Source: Wyeomyia smithii (Eukaryota > Arthropoda > Insecta > Diptera > Culicidae). From it: a stretch of DNA of 64,000 bases. Below the pieces are notes generated by a model, which was given only the letters and a program-made list of their open reading frames with translations, was not told where the DNA came from and ran no database searches. The position numbers and the translations under genes were made by a program. The DNA lies in assembly GCF_029784165.1 (NCBI RefSeq), contig NC_073696.1, forward strand, positions 42,735,858 to 42,799,857, given 5' to 3'. Shown one piece after another: positions 56,666-64,000 of this stretch. Each line of letters begins with the position of its first letter. The first letter of the stretch is position 1.

Positions 56666-59600
56666 GTGCCTACAATACACGATTTGATTGGCCAAAAAAT
56701 ACAGCAGAATGTTATTCTTATACTCAAATCTCGTAGCATAATAATTCATCCGCGGACTGGACCGATTCCGAACATTTATTCGTTGCTTTTTTTGTAGAGG
56801 CAATGAAAATTTAGAAATGCGCAGTTGTTTAAAAGAGAATCCTCCGTATAAATTTTCAATGAAAAGGACTGCTTTGTAATTTTATATTACAGCAAAAAAT
56901 AATAATTTTGGGTGAGGGAAATAAGGATAGGATGAAAAGTTAGCCTTCGGTAAAAACTTACCGTAAATTGACTAAATACCCTGTCTGATAATCCTGCGAA
57001 AATACAACAAGGTTCTCACTCTCTTAGTGCTGATGTTCGGTTCCTAAGCATGAATATTAAAGGAAACCTATCTTTAGTGTTTTCTGGTGCAAAATTCTGT
57101 GATCAATCGATGATGCTGTGGCAGACAGTGTGCTATGTAAGCATAAATGCAAGAGAAGACAACATATCGCTAAAAAACAAACGTAAGTAACCAACACCAA
57201 AAATTTAAAAAAATATCCCAACATAGGTAAGAACTCAAGCTGAAGTGATGTTCAGAATATTGTAAGGTGACACCAGAACCACCACCAGAACCTTCTGTCG
57301 AAAACTTAAGTAATATATCGCAAACGACTTTTCTTGCCAAAAGTACTTGATTTCGAAAAATTAGCCCTAACTGCGTTGCGATTGTTCCATTCTGTGGCCC
57401 CTTTTCCGCCGCACCGTGAAATAACAATCCACTTCTCATCTGCAGCCACGCAAAATGGCACCAAGGAAGTCCACCGGGGTGGACAATATTTTACTTTTAT
57501 GTTCATTATAACGGCGGGACTCACTTTCGGGAAGCAAATAACACCACATAAAGGACAGATCAGATTCGGCCATTGCGTGCGTCTTCGGTGGCCATCCCTG
57601 CTCTGCCCCTAGACCATCCGGTTTGTGTTTCGCACGCGCCCACCTTCTGGAGCCGTTTCCGTCGTCTATCTCGCACCGGTGTGGTCGCTTTTATGGTTGG
57701 CCTAATAATTTAAAGACATTATGGTATCTAGATAACACACACTGTCCCTGGGTGATATTTTTCAAATGTATGATCGTGACGGCTAAACTGGGGGATCGGG
57801 AAATCTCGCTCGCTGTTTAAAAAGAATTTATGCTTTGTTTTACGATACCTTTGTAAGAGGAAGGCTAATAAATGGAGGGTTGCAATCGGCGGACAATTTC
57901 GGACGGGCAGAAGAAGTAAGGCGCTTCTCTCAAGGAGTGGCTGCTGCAAATGGGATTCGAAGTTTCCTCTTAGCCATGCGTAAGAAAAACAACGACTAGA
58001 TGAATGTGTATTATCTTTTGAGTTATGAGACAGACGTTGAAAAGGGCGGAAAATTGAATCATCATTTTGCGACGCGAAAAATAAAGGTAAATATATTTGC
58101 TCAAAGAATTACTGAAATTAATTGAATGTATTTAGATGATAAGCCAGATGCTCATGCTTTCGCTAATCGGTCCTGTAAGGTTAATATTCAGCCTCTTTTC
58201 TTTGAAGTTTTCTTAATCCAAGCCTCCACCGTCACTGTTAGGCACGTCAGGTCTATGTCAACCTACTGAATAACCCGTACTGGAAATCTCCCCCAGCCAC
58301 CTCGGAACAAAAGCCCGCCAAACCCCTGTCAGTCCAAGCGCCCACAGTTTAAAGCGCTGATCTAATATAAATTTCTTAGGAGGAAAAATACCCCATCGGC
58401 AGCCAGCCAAGACGACAGCAGGAAAACGGGAACGAGGAGTAGAATAAATTAAAATACATTGTTATGACATCTATTTCGCAATCAATTCTCCCTTTTTACG
58501 GCCACAGTTCAGCTGACAGCCTGCCGGCAACGGTAAAGCGCTCCCAGCCACCGGCAAGAAATGAGCATCAATATTGCCAGATCAGCATATAGGAAGAATA
58601 CGAGCGGGGTACAAAGTGAGCTTGTACAAAACGCACGACAGTTCCGGCTATTCGATTAGTAAGGGGGTGATTCTTGGGTAGGGTCAACAATCTTTAGAAG
58701 TTTGAGTGAGATTAAATTAGATAGAAAGTTAAGGAAAAAATCACTTTACTGTTTTGCTCTGCTGGTATAATAAACATTATCAAGTTAAAGAACTAATAAT
58801 ATATTCAGGAGTTGGAAACCTTGCTGTTATAAATTGAAAAGAAATCTACTGAGAAGAAAATGACGAATGACTTGTTTACGGATGAAGAAATTCTTCATAC
58901 GAAGGATGGATCGGAGGCAACATATCAATTTACAATATTGAGGACATAAGTCTTCCAGTTAAAGCATCAAGCATAAAATTGACTTGTTATTCTAGATGGC
59001 GGTTGCCTTACCGTCATTGGTTTTACGCGCAATGCTTCGCCAAACCCGGAACAGCTACCCTAATGTGTGACACTGTCTTATCATAAACTGTTGTAGGTAC
59101 TTGCGTTCGATATTCTGTGTTGTCGCATAGCCTTCCGTTGCTTATATTTTCCCAGCATACCGATAGACTGGTGGCTGCTATCGGAAACCTAACGTGGAAA
59201 GGAAAGCCGTTTGCGGCAGATTAGATATCGAATAAAATGTGGCACTTTATTTGGCCTAAACTTTAATAAAATCATGGCATGGCACTTTATCGCTATCGAT
59301 AGCGGAATAAATACGTGGCTTCGCTAACACATTTTACGCTACATTTACGCCACTCAGTAGGAGGCAGGCGGACGGAGTCTATACGGATTTTGGTGCTGGT
59401 ATGTCAACCGAAATTGTTGGTTAAAGGCGGGTTTTCGAAGTTTGATTTCTAGTTTTCTGGGTCATGCATTCTGTAATAATTTACACCGATTTCTACTAAG
59501 CAGGTAGTGCACTTCAAAATGGTTGTTCGTATGATAAGCGGTACTTTGTTATGAATTAGTTAATTTGAACCGTTGTTGCAATTGGGGCTCGAGCAGTGGT

Positions 59601-60083
59601 TTTGTCATGCTTAACAACTTTAAAATTACAATATACTTGCGGTTGTCAGTTTTCTGATAAGATTTTACTGAACTGAAACGAAATGATACCAAAAACTGTT
59701 TCAGTTAGTATTTAGCTGTTCATTTTATTTACTGCAGCGCCTCAAGTTGTCGCATTGAGAAACTATTGACAGCGTTTCTATCAGGGTGATTTATATATTT
59801 AGTGAAAAAAATTTCGTCAAGATCGAAGCACATATCAACAATTGCCAGCAAGAGGAATGTCTAATTCCTGAGATTTCCAAAATCGACAGTAGGGGCGGGG
59901 GTCGGGGGCAAGACAGTAAATTTTTACGTGTGAAACAACATATTTTTTGGGACATTAACCCCTTTCATTTTAGGTTGACACAAGCACTTCGATGCGTAGG
60001 ATTTGGTTTTGCAATTGAAAACCGTTTTCTATGTTTTTTGAAACATTGATTGATTGCAAAATTCGTTTTTTTTTTGAGTGTGC
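56666..60083. other. No gene recognised
   Basis: About 3.4 kb without a known repeat or gene. A GC-balanced patch at 57300-57960 has frames under 95 codons on both strands and no motif; another lies at 58200-58600. It could be unique host non-coding sequence. Confidence 0.45.
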
Positions 60084-60240
60084 GGGAAAAACGGACATGT
60101 TAAAAAAATTAGTAATAAACGACGAGTTAGGCTTTTTCAATGTTATGAATTAACGGAAAGTGAAACGCAAACACACATGAAGGATAATTTGAAGGTTTTC
60201 GTTGATTCTGGTCACACTCCGGAAACAGGGTTCCGAAGGG
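60084..60240 (+). pseudogene. Possible transposase DNA-binding fragment
   Basis: The frame contains KRRVRLFQCYELTESETQT and VFVDSGHTPET, loosely like the N-terminal helix-turn-helix of a mariner-type transposase. The similarity is weak and the frame soon becomes unrelated. I am not confident it is coding in origin. Confidence 0.25.
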
Positions 60241-60751
60241 CCACCCTGTATCAGTTTTTCAGAGGTAGTTTCCATATTATCAAACTGAATAGTTTTTTGA
60301 AGCAACAATAGTTATTTATTATGCAGTGGATTAAATCTTGAACCATTATTGTTGGGTCCAGAATTTCCAAACGGGTCTGGGGAATCACTTTCAACTTCCA
60401 AATTCCACGCTTTTTCTCAAAAGGAACAGCGAACTGCGGGCCGGGTATTTTCGGGCTCAAACTTCTTTTTACAGGAGATATAATTCACGGGTAGCGTTCT
60501 AATATGCGTACTAATCGAGCGGACACTGGTAAGTACACGCACTTATTTATTCAACAGGTAAGTATTCGCGCCAGGTAACTATGCACACTATCGTACGGGA
60601 CAAAACCGTATCTCTCACGGGTAGGTATAAGTCACTTTGCATAAATGATAGTCACTTTTCTGGTCGCTTAACGAGTACACTTTATTCTCCTCTAATTTAG
60701 AGTAATTCCACTGATTTCGGGGTATTGGGAAATAAACTACTCACGCGATCT
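60241..60751. other. Unrecognised, next to a candidate LTR
   Basis: If the LTR at 60752-61023 is real, this would be its internal or leader side on minus. No primer-binding site or gag frame is convincing. Confidence 0.3.
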
Positions 60752-61023
60752 TGTTTCTAGGGCGGTTTATTATAAACTGAGGGGATTTAACGGGCTGTCT
60801 TTGCCCTTTTATCGCGAATATTAGGCGGAAACAGTCAAATTAAGAATATAATTTGCACCGCGAACCGAACTAAATGTAAACAAAACCAGCATAAAAAACT
60901 ACTGTCATATGCTGCACAAGGTTATTACACTACGGGTAGGGAGGCAGGAATAGTAGGGCGCTGCCATCTGTTCGTCGGTTCTTGCGTTACTATCTGATGT
61001 TGCGCGATAGGGTGTTTCTAACA
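60752..61023 (-). mobile_element. Candidate LTR (solo or partial)
   Basis: On minus the 272-bp block starts TGTTAGAAACACCC and ends CCGCCCTAGAAACA, giving TG...CA termini. It contains GCGATAAAAGGGC, a TATA-like box, and AATAAACC, a possible polyadenylation signal, about 50 bp further on. No second LTR, target duplication or primer-binding site was found, so this remains a suggestion. Confidence 0.35.
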
Positions 61024-61559
61024 TTTCGGGCCTAAACAATTATCAATTTCAGACAGATGTTTTAAATGGGAAAGAAAAAAAACAAAATTCAGTTCATGCA
61101 ATTCACCTCTTCGAAGTGGTCATAGGGATGTCGCATTTTACCGCGGTAGCACGAACCGACATTTTGCAGTCCACTTCGCGTCTAACAGCGGCCAATTGAC
61201 TTTCGGTGCACGTTTGATGGAAGCAATCGAATAATCTAATTTGAAGGAAATAATACAATAAACACTATCCATCCTCCCCACCCTGGTTGTGGACCGTCTT
61301 ACCCCACCAGTACACAAAATTTTAAAACTCTCATAGTTTTTCAATAACAATATACTTTACTTGTATCTCTTTACGTATAGGTCAGGCATGTTTCATACGG
61401 AACGTGGGAAAATGTGTGAAAAAAATCTTATTTCCTGTCACGCAAAAATTACATCCGCACACGAACTCGTAGCCTATTTTCAAAATTTGTCAATTTTTTG
61501 CCACATTTGACGAATGTAAACATTGGAAGGGCGGTTCGAAAATCATCAACTAACTTGGG
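61024..61559. other. No gene recognised
   Basis: Mixed-composition sequence with nothing recognised. Confidence 0.5.
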
Positions 61560-61840
61560 CGTCGTACACAAATTACGTAATGCTAAAAATCTAGATTTTA
61601 GACCCCCTCCCCCCTATGTAATGATGAGTAACGTTCGATATGACTCCCCCCCATAAAATTACGTAACGCTGAACAGCCTGACCCCACTCAATTTTCAATT
61701 TCAAATTTTCAATTTCAAGCAAACATCACAGTTACGTAAATGTCTCTACTACCCCCCATCCCCCACGCGCAACGATAAGTAACGACGACTTAACCCCCCT
61801 CCCCTCCCCTTCATGCGTTACGTTATTTGTGTATGACGTC
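61560..61840. mobile_element. MITE with TACGTAACG inverted ends, copy C
   Basis: GTACACAAATTACGTAATGC at the left pairs with GCGTTACGTTATTTGTGTAT at the right; the outer GAC/GTC bases match too. Four short inward blocks of CCCCCTCCCC alternate with TACGTAA strings. This is the best-preserved member of the family also seen at 10781 and 52083. Confidence 0.75.
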
Positions 61841-61935
61841 TTGGTGAAAAGGTGGCCGGGGCAATTTTGCAAAAAAAATCGGTAAGCGTTAGAACAAGTC
61901 ACATGTCCGTTTTACCCCTCCTGTCCGTCTCACCC

Positions 61936-62135
61936 CCATCCCCCCTATATACCGTATTCAAACGCTTCCGGGAGACCCTCACGTTGAATCAAATGGCAAA
62001 ACAAATCAGGCGTAGAGGTAGAACATATGACCGGAATCTACGGGTAAGGGTGATACCAGCAGCCTACTATAATCCTGGGATTTCCGGATGAGGTTTGACG
62101 CAAAAGATCACAGTGAACCACAGTTTAGCTTAGAG
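61936..62135 (+). pseudogene. ITmDD37E-like transposase N-terminal fragment
   Basis: The frame reads LYTVFKRFRETLTLNQMAKQ, then GRTYDRNLRVRVI and YYNPGISG before a stop at 62089-62091. This matches the first helix-turn-helix and linker of an ITmDD37E-type transposase; degraded similarity runs on to about 62135. It stops at the edge of the TAACTAA array. Confidence 0.55.
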
Positions 62136-62141
62136 AGTGAC

Positions 62142-62512
62142 CTAATAACTAATAACTAATAACTAATAACTAATAACTAATAACTAATAACTAATAACTA
62201 ATAACTAATAACTAATAACTAATAACTAATAACTAATAACTAATAACTAATAACTAATAACTAATAACTAATAACTAATAACTAATAACTTATAACTAAT
62301 AACTAATAACTAATAACTTATAACTAATAACTAATAACTAATAACTAATAACTAATAACTAATAACTTATAACTTATAACTAATAACTAATAACTAATAA
62401 CTAATAACTAATAACTAATAACTAATAACTAATAACTAATAACTAATTACTAATAACTAATAACTAATAACTAATAACTAATGACTAATAACTAATAACT
62501 AATAATTAATAA
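62142..62512 (+). repeat. TAACTAA heptamer array, ~53 units
   Basis: 371 bp of a 7-bp unit (TAACTAA in one phase), with about eight point changes, several of them ACTTATA variants clustered at 62289-62376. The array is nearly homogeneous, so expansion is recent. Confidence 0.95.
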
Positions 62513-63239
62513 CAAAAAATTAATTCCAAATATTTCCCTACCCTCCGGTTTAATTCATTCGTACGTAATTCCATAATCTGTATTAAACACAGTTTTTGGT
62601 CAAACCCCAGTCCCAGGGAAAGTGAACGTATTATGAGCATTTTGTTAACGATTTCATGAAGATATGGCGTTTAATCTGTGATGTCTCCGCGAACCTTGGC
62701 TCAATGAAATTAATCATGGAACAAATATCCTTATTTGATCAAGGACAGTAGATTTAAAATGGAATTGAGGTTGAAATTGAAAACAAAATTGTCATTGGGA
62801 TTGGGATTACAATTGAGAGTGGAATTAGGATGTTGTATCTTCATCGAAACTGTCCGCAAATGTACCGTGATGGGACTAATTTCCATACGCGAGATTGCTT
62901 CACTATTTAACAAAAAGTTATGTCAAATATTTACCGGTGTCATCAAACAACTTCTCCTGCTGATGTTCAGGAAGTTTTATGGAGATGTTTAAAGATATAC
63001 TATTAGTAAAAAAGTTTTGAAACAATGACACATTTTCGAGCACCTTTCGCTCTTACGATTTCCATCATTCATTGTTTTTAAACAGTGATAATGTAATCAA
63101 AAATAAAAAAAAATACAGTAAATTTCTCAATATTATGCTACTATAACATCTGAGCTTCATGAAAGAACACTTCTTGTGCGAAATATTTGCTTCAAATTTG
63201 AAATTATTGGCGAAATACAAAGGCCTGTATTGTATCATG
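62513..63239. other. No gene; small hexamer island at 62750-62832
   Basis: 62750-62832 carries GGAATTGAGGTTGAAATTG and ATTGGGATTGGGATTACAAT, a small island of the GGGATT-type repeat. The remainder is AT-rich and unrecognised. Confidence 0.55.
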
Positions 63240-64000
63240 ATCGGAACTGCTTATTTCTGGGACTTTATCGCCCACTTTGGAAGAGGGAATAGGAGTTGAA
63301 GTCTAAATGGAAAAGGGAGTAAAATGGGAGGGGTAGCAGGATTAGAAGTGGGAGTGAAAGTTTGACAAGAATGCGAGCGGACGTGTGCTGAGCGTGGAAG
63401 TAGGATTGAACGTGGATGAAGAAGTGAGCGTGTCTTTTACCTTCACGCCCACTTCCACGTTCACTTCTACACCAACTTGAAAGAACGTGTGAGGGGGAGC
63501 GGAATCAAAAGTGGAAGTGGTAGTGAAAGTGGGAGCGGAAATAGAAATGAACGTGAGAGGGCGACCGGGAAAGGATGTGGGTATAGAAGCCGACGTTGAA
63601 ATGGGCGTAGAAGTGAAAATAGAACTAGAAGTTGTCGCAGGTGGAGATAAGTGTAGAAATTGGCAAGTAAGTTGGCGTGGATGAGGAAACAATAACGGGA
63701 GTGGTAATATGACTAAGAGTGGGAGTTTAAGATGGAGCGAGAGTGAAAGCAGTCATGGAAGTAGACATAGAAGTGGGCGTGGCGTCCATTTTCATATCCA
63801 CCTTCACGCCCACATGGAAAAGGTTGAAAAGGGGAGTGGAAATGGGAGAGAAAATGGTAGTGGAAATAGAAGTGGCAGGGGGAGTGGAAATGGGTGTGGA
63901 AGGGGTAGTTAAAGCGGGAGCGGGAATAGAAGTGAACGTGAAAGTGAGAACGGAAAAGAATGTGAGCGTGGAAATGGGCGTGGACGTTGAAATGGGTGTG
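63240..64000 (+). repeat. Purine-rich hexamer array (GTGGAA/GTGGGA type) with strand flips
   Basis: The plus strand is mostly GGAGTG, GAAGTG, GTGGAA and GGGAGC units. At about 63433-63480 and 63783-63815 the polarity reverses to TTCACGCCCACTTCCACG-type sequence, then returns. The array reaches the window end. Frames across it, such as 63342-63692 minus and 63709-63912 plus, are repeat translations. Confidence 0.85.

Noticed and set aside
63342..63912. S/T-rich and G/S-rich frames at the right end
   Set aside because: Translations of the purine-rich hexamer array.
1..64000. Endogenous virus genes
   Set aside because: I looked for capsid, envelope and polymerase-like frames and saw only non-LTR retrotransposon and DNA-transposon sequences, plus one candidate LTR without coding region.

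Overview
The window looks like eukaryotic, repeat-dominated intergenic or intronic DNA from an insect, most probably a culicine mosquito of the Aedes type. No intact host gene, rRNA or tRNA is recognisable. The organism call rests on relics I recognise from mosquito genomes: an ITmDD37E mariner-type transposase, R1/LOA-type and Juan-like (Jockey-clade) LINEs, and tRNA-derived SINEs including two Feilai-like copies. The AT-rich sequence, lack of long open frames and density of small inverted-repeat elements agree with this. Species assignment is inference.

Layout. 1-3.7 kb: transposase fragment, two MITEs (TA and TTAA targets) and a heavily mutated R1-type LINE with ORF1, endonuclease and C-terminal remnants in order. 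3.7-9.3 kb: mostly unrecognised. 9.5-15.5 kb: a nearly complete tRNA-derived SINE with 10-bp target duplication, several MITEs, a 0.8-kb foldback element and a 5'-truncated Juan-like LINE whose catalytic FADD box has become FCND. 16-22 kb: dispersed repeats in unrecognised DNA. 22.7-24.1 kb: a decayed Tc1/mariner-type transposon and a pogo/Tigger-like MITE. 24.4-27.7 kb: a large G-rich hexamer array (GGGATT type) interrupted by a LINE 3' end and followed by a Feilai-like SINE. 28-33 kb: largely unrecognised.

33-37.7 kb: a nested pile of LINE relics. One 426-codon reverse-transcriptase frame has stayed open across a duplicated RT segment, an inserted CCGGGAA-rich piece and a piggyBac-like MITE. 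A hAT-type MITE and two more LINE fragments follow. 38-48 kb: dispersed repeats, including a GACGTAG...ACGTC module, a 349-bp tandem unit, an RTE-like endonuclease fragment and a second Feilai-like SINE. 48.3-51.7 kb: a composite repetitive element with a ~125-bp minisatellite. 52-56 kb: another LINE C-terminus, four MITEs and more minisatellite. 56-64 kb: mostly unrecognised DNA, then a candidate LTR, a MITE, a transposase fragment beside a 371-bp TAACTAA array, and a purine-rich hexamer array running off the window end.

The genes do not form a pathway. What the window records is a history of insertion and decay: nested insertions with target duplications that allow relative dating, and arrays next to transposon relics. 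I found no convincing virus-derived gene, CRISPR array or operon-like system.
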